Positions 8,816 through 18,202 of a stretch of DNA of 64,000 nt are shown here, in pieces. Position 1 is the stretch's first letter; each line of letters opens with the position of its first letter. Made by a program: the position numbers and the translations under genes. The stretch is from an uncultured Croceitalea sp. (GTDB taxonomy: Bacteria; Bacteroidota; Bacteroidia; Flavobacteriales; Flavobacteriaceae): the NCBI GenBank assembly GCA_947495075.1, contig CANLXH010000001.1, forward strand, positions 558,001-622,000, read 5' to 3'. The notes beneath the pieces are model-generated. The model had not been told where the DNA came from, ran no database searches, and saw only the letters and a list, made by a program, of their open reading frames with translations.

Positions 8816-9895
8816 TCATAACTTGAAAATCGAATGGATTTGGACTTCTTTTTGTTTTCCCTTCAAAACGATATTGCCCAAAGATTTGGTCTCCGCGAGT
8901 AGATTGATCTTTAATTCCTTAAGTACTTTTTCGGAAAGCAGTAAAGTAACATTATGTTTATTGCATTCTGCCTGAATTCTAGCAGAGGTATTAATGACAT
9001 CTCCATGATAGGCCAATTCTTTTTTTACAAAACCTACCTCGGCCGCCATTAATGAACCGCCATGGATACCTGCCTTAAATTCAGGAAAAACACCATAGTT
9101 CGTAATGTAGTAGTCTTCTCTGGATTTTCGTTGGTCTTCAAATGCAAAAAACACCCCAATGCAATTATTGTGTGACACACCTTTATCGTAGGGCCAACTT
9201 AAAACAGCTTCATCTCCCACATATTGATAGATTTCTGCGGCATATTTTGTTATGACTTTATTCAAATCATAAAAGCAATCTTGAATAAATTTACTGTACT
9301 TAAAATGTCCTAACCGTTCTGCAATTGCAGTAGAATTTTTAAGGTCCAAGAACATAAAAATCCGTTCTTCCTCTTTAGGATTGCTATAGGCACCCACCAA
9401 AATTTTAAGGAATACTCCTTTACCGAAACGCTCTGAGGCCAAGTTAAGGAATGACAATCCGAAGGAGGCCACTATAATATAGATTTGGATGGACCAAAAC
9501 AATTTGTCCCTCAACCACCAGAAAGGGGGCAAACTTGCGCTTTCCCCTGCAGATCCAAATGCCAAATAAATAATTATACTGGCAACGAGGGCCGTGGTCA
9601 AAATATAGGATGCCGCCCGCGTAATAATATAGATACCAAGGACGGTCCTTTTCAAAAGAATGCGCTCCAATAACAAGTCCATTAAGGCAAAAAGAAATCC
9701 TAAAAGAATACCCATTGTACTCAAAAAGACAACGGGACTGGAATAAATCAGTTCAACTATCGACCCCGATTCTGGAATCTTAAAAAAGGATTTGGTGCCA
9801 TAAAATCTAAATATAGCATATAGGAACATTACAAACGTCCAATAAGCAATGGAACTTAAAAGTCTTTTGGATAATGAGGATAGTGCAATTCTCAT
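8816..9895 (-). CDS. membrane-anchored class III nucleotide cyclase, paralogue A
   Basis: A 359-residue protein with four predicted membrane helices in the first 165 residues and a C-terminal class III cyclase homology domain (about 185-355). Both metal-binding Asp positions are present (FLDLKNS and YVGDEA), as are the Asn and Arg of the transition-state motif (GDVINTSARIQ). The position that is Lys in many adenylyl cyclases reads Gln (IYQYVGDE), so the nucleotide made cannot be predicted. Two close paralogues lie at 29387 and 32799. It is transcribed alone, divergently from a lipoprotein gene and near pta-ackA. Confidence 0.85.
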   Translation of the reverse strand: MRIALSSLSKRLLSSIAYWTFVMFLYAIFRFYGTKSFFKIPESGSIVELIYSSPVVFLSTMGILLGFLFALMDLLLERILLKRTVLGIYIITRAASYILTTALVASIIIYLAFGSAGESASLPPFWWLRDKLFWSIQIYIIVASFGLSFLNLASERFGKGVFLKILVGAYSNPKEEERIFMFLDLKNSTAIAERLGHFKYSKFIQDCFYDLNKVITKYAAEIYQYVGDEAVLSWPYDKGVSHNNCIGVFFAFEDQRKSREDYYITNYGVFPEFKAGIHGGSLMAAEVGFVKKELAYHGDVINTSARIQAECNKHNVTLLLSEKVLKELKINLLAETKSLGNIVLKGKQKEVQIHSIFKL

Positions 9896-10340
9896 TTTTT
9901 CGATATACTAACTTGAACCCCCATACTTTAATTTATAATCCTTCAAAACTACTAATTAAAGCATGTAAGGCTCCATTTATTCATATAACTTCTTTTGAGT
10001 AACAATTTCTTTTCAATCCCTTCATGATATTGTTACTCATGTACCTGGAACTCTCGATTTGTTTTGATCCATTTCAATATCCTTACTAGGTAAAATAACT
10101 TCCAAGGCCACGTAGGGTTGAAAATCGTTGTAATTCTCTCCTCAAATATCGAATTTTTCCTGGGCAAAACTGCAAGATTAATAACCAATAATTATTGAAT
10201 ACTTGTGTTACATAAGGCCTGTTGAAACTTTATGTATCGTTATGGTCGCTTTAATAATAAGATTCGGCGTTCCACTTAAAAAAGCACAATCTAGAGTTCT
10301 GGCCCGAGGTACATTTGAATAGAATTTTAAAATAAAGGTC
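9896..10340. other. divergent intergenic region
   Basis: This 445-base gap must hold the promoters of cyclase A (leftward) and the 10341 lipoprotein (rightward). No coding frame with protein character, hairpin or clear operator was seen. On the minus strand, 9944-9951 reads TAGTTTTG, which fits the Bacteroidetes -7 pattern TAnnTTTG, but no -33 element was found at the right distance. Confidence 0.4.
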
Positions 10341-10826
10341 ATGAGAAATTTTAATTGTTTACCCATAATCAGTCTTGTTCTAACCATTTTTTTGTCTTCG
10401 TGCAGTCATGATGGCAATGGTACCAATGACAGCTATCAAACTGGTTATATTAATGTTACTGAAGCAGATTTGCCCGATGAATTTAGATACGGTAATGTTT
10501 ACAGTATTGATGTTACCGTAGAAATTCCGAGCAGTTGTTACAGCTATTATGATGATTTCAATTATGTACACAATGGTAATGAACGATTAATCTACCCCAT
10601 AGCTTTTATCGACAATGATATTACTTGTGCGCTAAGTATCGAAAGAACAACCTTTACGATTAGGCTACAGGCTTTACAGAGTAAACCCTATGTATTTAAA
10701 TTTTACCAAGGAATTGATAGCAATGGAGATAAGTCATATCTGACATACACGGTCCCTGTCAATAATGCAATTGAAAAGGCAATTTACGATTTTGATACCA
10801 ATATGGATGGTGACCTATATCATTAG
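10341..10826 (+). CDS. hypothetical lipoprotein
   Basis: A 161-residue protein with a lipoprotein signal: basic start (MRN), hydrophobic core, and the lipobox LSSC at residues 18-21. The mature part is Tyr- and Asp-rich and looks beta-structured, without a known domain. The lipid anchor places it at the inner or outer membrane. It is 450 bases from the divergent cyclase A gene and 150 bases before pta, transcribed in the same direction as pta. Function unknown. Confidence 0.75.
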   Translation: MRNFNCLPIISLVLTIFLSSCSHDGNGTNDSYQTGYINVTEADLPDEFRYGNVYSIDVTVEIPSSCYSYYDDFNYVHNGNERLIYPIAFIDNDITCALSIERTTFTIRLQALQSKPYVFKFYQGIDSNGDKSYLTYTVPVNNAIEKAIYDFDTNMDGDLYH

Positions 10827-10978
10827 AAAATGAATATTCCTGAAATCAGATGGGATTTCATGATAGGATTCAAACAGCAATTTATTATAGATTCATTTTA
10901 AGATTTTGATAATCAAGATGGGGTATATAACTATCCGAATATTTATCTTTATTTTCAACTGGAATTTAACTTTTGATC

Positions 10979-13066
10979 ATGACCAAAGCACTTTATATAG
11001 CTACCCTGGAATCCCATAGTGGAAAATCGCTTGTTGTTCTAGGGTTAATGCAATTATTGTTGGGTAAAATGACCAAGGTCGGGTATTTCAGACCGGTAAT
11101 AGATGATATTAAATCCAATGGAATAGACAATCATATCAATACGATGATTTCCCATTTTGATTTAAACCTTGAACCTGAAGAATCCTATGCATTAACCCAA
11201 AGTCAGGTGGTTGAATTGTATAATGAAGGAAAGCAAGGGGAAATCCTGGATATTATCATCGAGAAGTACAAAAATCTTGAGCAACGTTTCGATTTCGTAT
11301 TGGTTGAAGGCAGTGATTTTTCAAGTGATGGCAGTATCATAGAGTTTGACCTTAATATTGACATTGCCAAGAATCTTGGGGTCACGACGATTCTTGTAGA
11401 TAATGCTAAGGGTAAGAACCTGGAGGAATTCTGCGGTAACCTTGAATCTGCTGTGAACACCTATTTAAACAAGGGAATTGATGTTCTTGGGGTTGTTGTC
11501 AACAAAGTACGTCTCGAAAACCTAGAACTGGTAAAGAAGAAGCTACATGAGGAAATGGACAATAAGACCGAAGTTTTTGCGGTACCACGCATGAAGAAAT
11601 TGTCACATCCTACCATCAAGGAAATTGTGGATGAACTTAATGGGAAGGTCCTTTTTGGAAAGGAGTATCTGAATAACCAGACGGGAAGCTTTGGTGTTGG
11701 AGCTATGCAATTACATAATTATCTTGGTCACCTGAACGATAATAGTCTGGTGATTACTCCTGGCGATCGATCCGATATCGTTCTAGGAGCGCTTCAGGCC
11801 AACCTTTCTGATAATTACCCATCGATTTCGGGTATTGTCCTTACAGGAGGACTCCAACCGGAACCTACCGTTCAAAGGCTTTTAGAAGGTTTCCAGAACA
11901 ACGTCCCCATCATTTCTGTAAAGTATGGAACCTTTGATGCTGCTAACAAGGTAGGGAGCATAAAGTCCAAAATATATGCAGAAAGCAAACAGAAGATTAG
12001 TACATCCCTTGCACTGTTTACCAAATACATTGATGGCGAAAGCTTACTCAAAAAGTTACAGACTTTTGAACCCAAAGGCGTCACTCCCAGAATGTTTCAG
12101 TACAATCTACTGCAGCGGGCGAAGAGAGTCAAAAAACATATAGTGCTTCCCGAGGGGGAAGATGAAAGGATTCTTCGTGCGGCATCTGAGTTAGTACTCT
12201 CGGATGTTGTCGACATTACGGTGTTAGGACAAAAAAATCTGGTAGAAAGAAGGGCTTCCTCTATGGGAATAGATATTTCGCAATTGACTATAGTTGACCC
12301 TGTAAAGTCGGAACATTACAATCAATACGTAGATACATTTTATAAGTTACGAAAGCATAAAGGAGTCAATAAGGATATGGCCAGGGACAGTATGCTCGAT
12401 GTCTCGTATTTCGGTACAATGATGGTCTACAAAGGAGATGCCGATGGAATGGTTTCAGGAGCCGTTCATACCACACAGCATACCATAAGACCAGCTCTAC
12501 AATTCATTAAGACGAAACCGGGTATAAGGGTGGTGTCATCAGTGTTCTTTATGTGCTTGGATACTCGAGTTTCGGTATTCGGTGATTGTGCCATCAATCC
12601 CAATCCAAATGCTGAGGAACTGGCGGAAATAGCCATCTCATCCGCATCTTCTGCGAAGGGATTCGGCATAGACCCAAAAGTAGCGATGCTTTCCTATTCC
12701 TCTGGTAGTTCTGGAAAAGGGGTGGATGTTGACAAGGTCAGAAAGGCTACAATCTTAGCCAGGGAAAAACAGCCCGATTTACTTATAGAAGGTCCAATGC
12801 AATACGATGCTGCGGTAGACCCTTTGGTAGGAAAGAATAAACTACCCGAATCCGAGGTAGCGGGTCAAGCGTCCGTTTTGATATTTCCAGACCTCAATAC
12901 AGGAAACAATACCTATAAGGCGGTTCAGCGAGAAACAGGCGCCTTGGCAATAGGACCAATGCTGCAAGGACTCAATAAACCGGTCAATGATTTAAGTAGG
13001 GGATGTACGGTGGACGATGTCTACAATACGATAATCGTTACGGCCATACAGGCCCAGGAAAACTAG
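10979..13066 (+). CDS. pta: phosphate acetyltransferase, long form
   Basis: A 695-residue protein that interconverts acetyl-CoA and acetyl phosphate. The N-terminal third starts with a dethiobiotin synthetase-like P-loop (ATLESHSGKS), then a DRTGG-type regulatory region follows, and the catalytic PTA domain occupies about 370-690 (KHIVLPEGEDERILRAA and the SYSSGSSGKG loop are recognisable). This is the enterobacterial-type long Pta. The frame opens with a TTG at 10973, but the ATG at 10979 is a better start. ackA follows after 8 bases, so acetyl phosphate is passed to ATP synthesis. The reaction is typical of fermentative or overflow metabolism. Confidence 0.95.
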   Translation: MTKALYIATLESHSGKSLVVLGLMQLLLGKMTKVGYFRPVIDDIKSNGIDNHINTMISHFDLNLEPEESYALTQSQVVELYNEGKQGEILDIIIEKYKNLEQRFDFVLVEGSDFSSDGSIIEFDLNIDIAKNLGVTTILVDNAKGKNLEEFCGNLESAVNTYLNKGIDVLGVVVNKVRLENLELVKKKLHEEMDNKTEVFAVPRMKKLSHPTIKEIVDELNGKVLFGKEYLNNQTGSFGVGAMQLHNYLGHLNDNSLVITPGDRSDIVLGALQANLSDNYPSISGIVLTGGLQPEPTVQRLLEGFQNNVPIISVKYGTFDAANKVGSIKSKIYAESKQKISTSLALFTKYIDGESLLKKLQTFEPKGVTPRMFQYNLLQRAKRVKKHIVLPEGEDERILRAASELVLSDVVDITVLGQKNLVERRASSMGIDISQLTIVDPVKSEHYNQYVDTFYKLRKHKGVNKDMARDSMLDVSYFGTMMVYKGDADGMVSGAVHTTQHTIRPALQFIKTKPGIRVVSSVFFMCLDTRVSVFGDCAINPNPNAEELAEIAISSASSAKGFGIDPKVAMLSYSSGSSGKGVDVDKVRKATILAREKQPDLLIEGPMQYDAAVDPLVGKNKLPESEVAGQASVLIFPDLNTGNNTYKAVQRETGALAIGPMLQGLNKPVNDLSRGCTVDDVYNTIIVTAIQAQEN

Positions 13067-13074
13067 AATTTAAC

Positions 13075-14265
13075 ATGAAGGTATTAGTCATCAATTCAGG
13101 GAGTTCTTCTATAAAGTTCCAGGTCATAGAGATGCCCAAAAAGAAAACCTTGTGCAAAGGTTTAGTGGAACGTATTGGACAACGGAAATCAGGTATCCAT
13201 TACGCCAAGGACACCCTATCCCTAGATAGTGAAGCTCATTTTGAAAATCACGCTGAAGGTCTGGAAGCAGTGATAAAATTGCTTACTGATGGTGAAAAAG
13301 GAGTGATGTCAAGTTTAGAGGAAATAGGTGCTGTAGGACATCGTGTGGTTCACGGAGGTGAGACTTTCAATGCCCCAACAGTAATTACACCAAAGGTTTT
13401 AGAAACCATAAAGGGACTTTCTTCCCTAGCGCCCTTGCACAATCCGGCAAATGCTATTGGAATAGCTATAGCTATGGAACGCTTCCCAAAGGCAACCCAG
13501 GTTGCTGTTTTTGATACGGCTTTCCATCAATCCATTCCCAAGAAAGCACATACGTACGCCATACCTATGGAGCTGACACAAAAACATAATATCAGAGTAT
13601 ATGGATTCCATGGGACCAGTCATAAGTATGTTTCTGAACGCGCTATTGAATACCTAAAACTTAAAGATTCCAAGCTTATTAGCATCCATTTGGGAAATGG
13701 ATGCAGCATGACTGCAATAGAAAATGGAAAGAGTGTGGAACATTCCCTAGGGTTTGGTCCTTCCAATGGCCTTATCATGGGTACTCGAAGTGGGGATATC
13801 GATCAATCTGTGCTATTTTTCCTTATGAATGAACAGAATCAATCTTCCGAAGAACTGAATGGACTTTTACAAAAAAAGAGCGGTCTTTTAGGATTGACGG
13901 GATATTCAGATTTGAGGGATATCCAAAAGGAAGCAGAGAATGGTAATGGAGACTGTATCCTTGCCCTGGAAATGACTGCACATCGTGTCAAAAAGTATAT
14001 CGGAGCGTATATAGCGGTGCTCAATGGTCTGGACGCTGTTATATTCACAGCGGGGATAGGGGAGAATTCCGCCCTTTTACGAAAAATGATATGTTCCAAC
14101 CTTGAGGCAATCGGAATTTCAATGAATCCTGTTAAGAATATGGAAATAGGAAATTCAATAGGTATAGGGGAATTTCAGGATGCTAAAAGTGCTGTGCGCC
14201 TTTTAGTGATTCCAACCAATGAAGAACTTGAAATTGCCAATCAGACCTTTAAATTGACTTTTTAA
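13075..14265 (+). CDS. ackA: acetate kinase
   Basis: A 396-residue ASKHA-fold kinase making acetate and ATP from acetyl phosphate. The family motifs are all present: NSGSSSIKF near the start, GHRVVHGG with the catalytic Arg, FDTAFH with the catalytic Asp, GTRSGDID, and FTAGIGEN near the C-terminus. The frame is open further upstream inside pta, but the ATG at 13075 gives the canonical N-terminus MKVLVINSGSS. It forms an operon with pta. Confidence 0.96.
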   Translation: MKVLVINSGSSSIKFQVIEMPKKKTLCKGLVERIGQRKSGIHYAKDTLSLDSEAHFENHAEGLEAVIKLLTDGEKGVMSSLEEIGAVGHRVVHGGETFNAPTVITPKVLETIKGLSSLAPLHNPANAIGIAIAMERFPKATQVAVFDTAFHQSIPKKAHTYAIPMELTQKHNIRVYGFHGTSHKYVSERAIEYLKLKDSKLISIHLGNGCSMTAIENGKSVEHSLGFGPSNGLIMGTRSGDIDQSVLFFLMNEQNQSSEELNGLLQKKSGLLGLTGYSDLRDIQKEAENGNGDCILALEMTAHRVKKYIGAYIAVLNGLDAVIFTAGIGENSALLRKMICSNLEAIGISMNPVKNMEIGNSIGIGEFQDAKSAVRLLVIPTNEELEIANQTFKLTF

Positions 14266-14383
14266 AGTGGTTGCATATATTCAAAAAGTTAGCCTTAACT
14301 TGAACAGAAATTGTAGTGTACAAAAGAGTATTATCATGCACAATTCAAAATTTTATCCTAAGAATCTTAAAAACGTTGGATAT

Positions 14384-15418
14384 ATGATATTTTCATTTAA
14401 ACTTAAGGTAATTACTATTTGTGTTTTCACCTTATTGAGCATGAATACGATGGCCCAAGATTTGACAGACCTATATGAAAAGGTCAGAACATCGGTAGTG
14501 GTAATTTATACACATTCAAACAAGTTGCGTCAGATAGGTGAATCTACCTCCTTGACAAGTTCACAAGGCTTGGGTTCTGGTTTTCTTATAGGACATTCTC
14601 AGGTCGTAACTGCTGCTCATGTTGTGGATACTGCGGAAAAGCTATTCGTAGAGTTTACTGATGGGGATGTGATTGAGGCAACCGTGGAATCAAGTTTTTC
14701 TGACCCGGATGTGGCACTACTCAAGTTACAAAGTCCAAAAATGAACCCAAGTATAGTTCAGTTCGGAGATTCAGATAAGGTAAAGATTGGGGAAAGGGTC
14801 GTCGTAGTGGGTTCACCCTTTGGTCTTGGACAATCTCTTTCCTCAGGTTATATAAGTAGTCGAATAAAAAAGAAAGAATGGGAGAACCCTTTCACCAACA
14901 GTGAATACCTACAAACTGACGCCGCCATAAACAAAGGCAATTCTGGTGGGCCTATGTTCAATCTAAAGGGAGAGGTTATAGGCATAGTGAGCCACATTAC
15001 AACGGTTTCTGGAGGGTTCGACGGTATTGGTTTTGCAGCCAGTTCAAACATAGCCCAAGAGTTGCTTCTCGAAAAAAAGATTCCTTGGTCTGGTGCCAAG
15101 ATGGTTCCGCTTACCCCTGAAATGTTGAAACTATTGAATATAACAAGAAACGGGGGGTTATTGGTTGAAAAAGTGGTTGCTACATCACGTTACGGAAGAA
15201 TGGGATTAAGAGGAGGAACGTGGAAGGCAACTCTTAATGGGCAGGAGGTGATACTTGGAGGAGACATTATCCTGACCTTGAACAATATCCCATTTGAAAT
15301 GACCGATAGCACCTTGAAAAAATTGGGAGAGTTTGCAGATACACTAACAGAGAATACTCCTATCTTTCTTGAAATAATGCGAGAAGGAAAAATTATGATG
15401 CTCAGTAATGATAAATGA
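14384..15418 (+). CDS. HtrA/DegP-like S1C serine protease, copy 1
   Basis: A periplasmic trypsin-like protease. From the ATG at 14384 it begins with a signal peptide cleaved after MNTMAQ, then a chymotrypsin fold with the full triad: His79 (AAHVVD), Asp109 (DPDVALL) and Ser187 (GNSGGP). A single PDZ-like domain fills the last 110 residues. The ATG at 14336 would only lengthen the n-region, and a GTG at 14267 is unlikely. It lies 118 bases behind ackA and ahead of a diverged copy at 15501. HtrA proteins degrade misfolded envelope proteins; this one is shorter than DegP, with one PDZ. Confidence 0.88.
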   Translation: MIFSFKLKVITICVFTLLSMNTMAQDLTDLYEKVRTSVVVIYTHSNKLRQIGESTSLTSSQGLGSGFLIGHSQVVTAAHVVDTAEKLFVEFTDGDVIEATVESSFSDPDVALLKLQSPKMNPSIVQFGDSDKVKIGERVVVVGSPFGLGQSLSSGYISSRIKKKEWENPFTNSEYLQTDAAINKGNSGGPMFNLKGEVIGIVSHITTVSGGFDGIGFAASSNIAQELLLEKKIPWSGAKMVPLTPEMLKLLNITRNGGLLVEKVVATSRYGRMGLRGGTWKATLNGQEVILGGDIILTLNNIPFEMTDSTLKKLGEFADTLTENTPIFLEIMREGKIMMLSNDK

Positions 15419-15500
15419 TTTTGTAAAAGCGATATATAGCACGTGGTTATTGTGTTATAAAACATTGGAGTTGCCCTTTACATGGCTTTAAAGGATATAT

Positions 15501-16577
15501 ATGATTCAAAGATGTTATTGGAAAATCTTGAAACTCAAAAAAAAGAGTGTTACACAAAACGTATTCTGGGTTCTTATTTGTGTTCTATCGAATTCATATG
15601 CTCTTGGGCAGGATTTTACCGAATTATATCAGGAAATGAGTCATTCTGTGGTCTATATATCTAGAACAAAACCTAATCGCGTGCCAAGCAAGGACTATGT
15701 CGAAAATTTAGGAGAAGGATATTCCGGTACCGGTTTTTTAATTTCAAAAAGAAGAGTAATCACACCTTCACACGTAGTTGATTTTGAAGATGACATTTAT
15801 GTGCAGTTTAATGATGGCCAAGTCACGAAAGGTAGAAAAGAGACTAATATAGAAGGCGTTGATTTGGCAATTTTTACGTTGGATGAACATAATGAAAACT
15901 CAAAAGCGGTTAAATTGGGGAACTCTGACGACATACGAATCGGAGATCGCTTGTTTTCTATTGGTGCGCCCTTTGGTTTTCCAAAGTCGTTTTATTCAGG
16001 CAATTTGAGCAACAAAGTCTCTAATATCGGTAATTTCAATCCCTTCTTTTCCTTGGAATATCTTCAATCTGATATCTACGCTAACTCAGGAAGTTCTGGC
16101 AGCCCGGTTTTTAATGGAAAAGGCGAGGTTATCGGTATTATGCAACATATTTTGACAACGGACAATACCTTTCAAGGTAGTAGTTTCGCGTTAAGCTCAA
16201 ATATAATTAAACGAATTATTATTGGAAAGGAAAGAATTTGGAGAGGTGCCAATCTACATCCATTGAGCTTTGATAAAGTTGAATTTGCTTTGCCTCAGGA
16301 AAATGGACTATTAGTGGTAGCTGTTGATTCCGATTCATTTTATGGTGATTTGGAAACTGATGACCTAACGAATGATGGATTGGCCTATAATGATAGACTT
16401 CTTCAAAAAGGAGATATTATCCTTTCAATTAACGGAATCAAAATTGAGTTTACGAGCAATGTTCTATCTAAAATTGATGCTATTCTTTTGGCCAGTACAA
16501 AGAACAATCCGATATCTGTAAAAGTATTAAGAGATGGTAAAATTTTGCATATGAAAACCAGAAGTGCAATTGATTGA
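15501..16577 (+). CDS. HtrA/DegP-like S1C serine protease, diverged copy 2
   Basis: A 358-residue paralogue of the gene just upstream, clearly from a tandem duplication (the LLxKGDIILSINGI PDZ strand and the WRGANLHPL/WSGAKMVPL segments align). It keeps His91 (TPSHVVD), Asp121 (GVDLAIF) and Ser199, but the oxyanion-hole motif is GSSGSP instead of GNSGGP, and the residue before His is Ser, not Ala. Activity is possible but specificity is likely to differ. A signal peptide with a long basic n-region ends at about residue 37. The gap of 82 bases to copy 1 suggests co-transcription. Confidence 0.82.
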   Translation: MIQRCYWKILKLKKKSVTQNVFWVLICVLSNSYALGQDFTELYQEMSHSVVYISRTKPNRVPSKDYVENLGEGYSGTGFLISKRRVITPSHVVDFEDDIYVQFNDGQVTKGRKETNIEGVDLAIFTLDEHNENSKAVKLGNSDDIRIGDRLFSIGAPFGFPKSFYSGNLSNKVSNIGNFNPFFSLEYLQSDIYANSGSSGSPVFNGKGEVIGIMQHILTTDNTFQGSSFALSSNIIKRIIIGKERIWRGANLHPLSFDKVEFALPQENGLLVVAVDSDSFYGDLETDDLTNDGLAYNDRLLQKGDIILSINGIKIEFTSNVLSKIDAILLASTKNNPISVKVLRDGKILHMKTRSAID

Positions 16578-16669
16578 AAATTAGATGAAATACATGCGAG
16601 TTTTCAATCAATTTTGTCGAGCTAAAAATTCAAAGTGGTTGTCATTTACGAGTTAATTAATTTTTAAGT

Positions 16670-17329
16670 ATGAAATTTTCTAAGATTATCATCGCTTCAA
16701 GTCTAGTTACAGTTTTTTGTTTTGGTTGCTCCTCAATGCAACATGCAAATTCCTATAAGTCCGAAAGCTTCGATTCCATCAAGAATCAAAATATATTGGT
16801 TATTTCTAGAACACCACAGGAAAGTGTGCGAAAGTCCTATGAACGGGAAATTTCGAAGCAGTTGAGGGCTAGGGGTTTAAACGCCGCACCGAGCCATTTA
16901 ATATTTCCAGACCTACAACCTTTAACCAATAAAACTGTCGAACGACTAGCGCAAACCATTGCTATGTTTCGTAATGAAGGTTTTGAAGTTATTTTGATAA
17001 CCTCTTTAAAGGACGTAAAAGAACAGGAGGTTTTAAGAAACGAAGAAGGCTTTGGGTCTTTATTGGAGTATTACGGGAACAAATATGTTACGTTAAAAGG
17101 ATACTATGATGATGTCAATGCCCCCCCTAAAATATATCCCCTTGAAATGGATTATGAACCGTTACCACAAAAAGTGGTCACCTTTATTTTGGAGGCAGTG
17201 ACTTATAATTTGGGGCTACCGGATGAGCAACGATTACTATCTGTAGTTACAACGGAATTTACGAATCCAAAATCGGCATCGTCTATAAAAAAAGGGTTTG
17301 CTAAATTGCTTGCAGAAGAACTGGAGTAG
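16670..17329 (+). CDS. hypothetical lipoprotein, paralogue 1 of a three-member family
   Basis: A 219-residue lipoprotein with lipobox FGCS at about residue 20. The mature domain begins with a strand NILVISRTPQ, has an Arg-rich helix, and ends with a conserved-looking stretch (LLSVVTTEFTNP) before a final helix. The same layout is seen at 18775 and 26848, so these are paralogues; the fold hint (DUF4136/GNA1162-like) is weak. It is the last plus-strand gene before a convergent DUF4251 gene. Function unknown; an envelope location is implied by the lipid anchor. Confidence 0.75.
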   Translation: MKFSKIIIASSLVTVFCFGCSSMQHANSYKSESFDSIKNQNILVISRTPQESVRKSYEREISKQLRARGLNAAPSHLIFPDLQPLTNKTVERLAQTIAMFRNEGFEVILITSLKDVKEQEVLRNEEGFGSLLEYYGNKYVTLKGYYDDVNAPPKIYPLEMDYEPLPQKVVTFILEAVTYNLGLPDEQRLLSVVTTEFTNPKSASSIKKGFAKLLAEELE

Positions 17330-17473
17330 CAAAGTTTTATGCGTTTCTGATTGGGTGAAGAATAATCCTTTGTGCTATATTCAGAGTTCTCAGGTTTTGG
17401 AAAAAGAGCTTTTTATCTTTCTATCTGCAGTTGATTTACTTAAAGGACCCTGTGATTGTATTTGAAGGAAGAC

Positions 17474-17503
17474 AAAAAATGGGCAAATCAATGGATTTGC
17501 CCA
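17474..17503 (-). terminator. hairpin terminator between convergent genes
   Basis: TGGGCAAATC (17480-17489) and GATTTGCCCA (17494-17503) form a perfect 10-bp stem with a four-base loop. On the minus strand it is followed by six T, so it ends the DUF4251 transcript; it may also stop plus-strand readthrough from 16670-17329. Confidence 0.75.
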
Positions 17504-17549
17504 AACTTATGAAGATTTATGCAACCTTTAAGTTGGTAGCATCTATGCG

Positions 17550-18074
17550 TTAGATACTTACATTTTTATTGATTTCTGTGAGCTTTACCCAATAGGTAAT
17601 GGAATTTCTTCTTGTTGAGCTTACATTGATTGATGACCTTCCATTTCCGAATACAACAATGACGAAATCCAATTTTTCACCTCTGTTTTTTGAAGATATT
17701 TCGATGATAATCCGCTGCAGGGAATCGTTGTAATCTAAATGATAATCTTCTGTGTTTCCTTCAAAACTTATTCCTCCGTTTTCACCATATCCCCCCATTC
17801 TAACTATACCAAAATAGGGAAGGGAACAGGACATACCGTCAGGTGAGATGTTTAAAAAATAGCCATCTCCTTTTACATGTTTTGATTGCCCACCAAATGG
17901 ATTAACGCTGCTTACCTTAAATTCGAAGGAACCAGACTCCACAACTTGCTTGGTGTGTAGGTATTCCATTTGTTGTTCTTCTTCTTTGATATTTCTCCTT
18001 TCAAGCCTTGATTGGCTTGAAAGGACTCCAAAAACAAGGACAGATAGCAATGATAATATGACTTTTTTATTCAT
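17550..18074 (-). CDS. DUF4251 family secreted protein
   Basis: A 174-residue protein with a signal peptide (MNKKVILSLLSVLVFGVLSS) and a beta-rich domain that matches DUF4251 of Bacteroidetes, including the GDGYFLNI and YFGIV segments. DUF4251 proteins have no known function. Its ATG overlaps the stop of a 43-codon membrane-protein frame upstream (ATGA), so the two are probably translated together. A hairpin terminator follows 47 bases downstream. Confidence 0.75.
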   Translation of the reverse strand: MNKKVILSLLSVLVFGVLSSQSRLERRNIKEEEQQMEYLHTKQVVESGSFEFKVSSVNPFGGQSKHVKGDGYFLNISPDGMSCSLPYFGIVRMGGYGENGGISFEGNTEDYHLDYNDSLQRIIIEISSKNRGEKLDFVIVVFGNGRSSINVSSTRRNSITYWVKLTEINKNVSI

Positions 18075-18202
18075 GATTTCCAGGTTTTATTTTCTTGTTC
18101 TTTTTGATGTTCTCTTTTTACTTTAACTAAGCCATAGATTCCTATTGATAGCAGTGGACTCATCATTAAAATAATTTTTATCAGGGATAGCAATACGTCC
18201 AT
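18071..18202 (-). CDS. 43-residue single-helix membrane protein, coupled to DUF4251 gene
   Basis: Read by hand: ATG at 18202-18200, stop TGA at 18073-18071. The product is 43 residues: a hydrophobic helix (about 3-27, LLSLIKIILMMSPLLSIGIY) followed by a charged tail rich in Lys, Glu and Gln. Its stop overlaps the DUF4251 start by four bases (ATGA), the classic sign of translational coupling, which argues that it is real despite its size. No homologue is recognised. Confidence 0.55.
   Translation of the reverse strand: MDVLLSLIKIILMMSPLLSIGIYGLVKVKREHQKEQENKTWKS

Noticed and set aside
8816-9895. Cyclase A as part of a Pycsar anti-phage system
   Set aside because: Pycsar cyclases come with a nearby effector that binds cyclic nucleotides. 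No such gene adjoins any of the three cyclases, and all have four membrane helices and central-metabolism neighbours.
10973-10978. TTG start of pta
   Set aside because: The ATG six bases later gives the usual N-terminus; the same reasoning was applied to several genes whose frame opens with TTG (napA, the porin, the K+ channel, lytS, the TerB-like gene and the AraC regulator).
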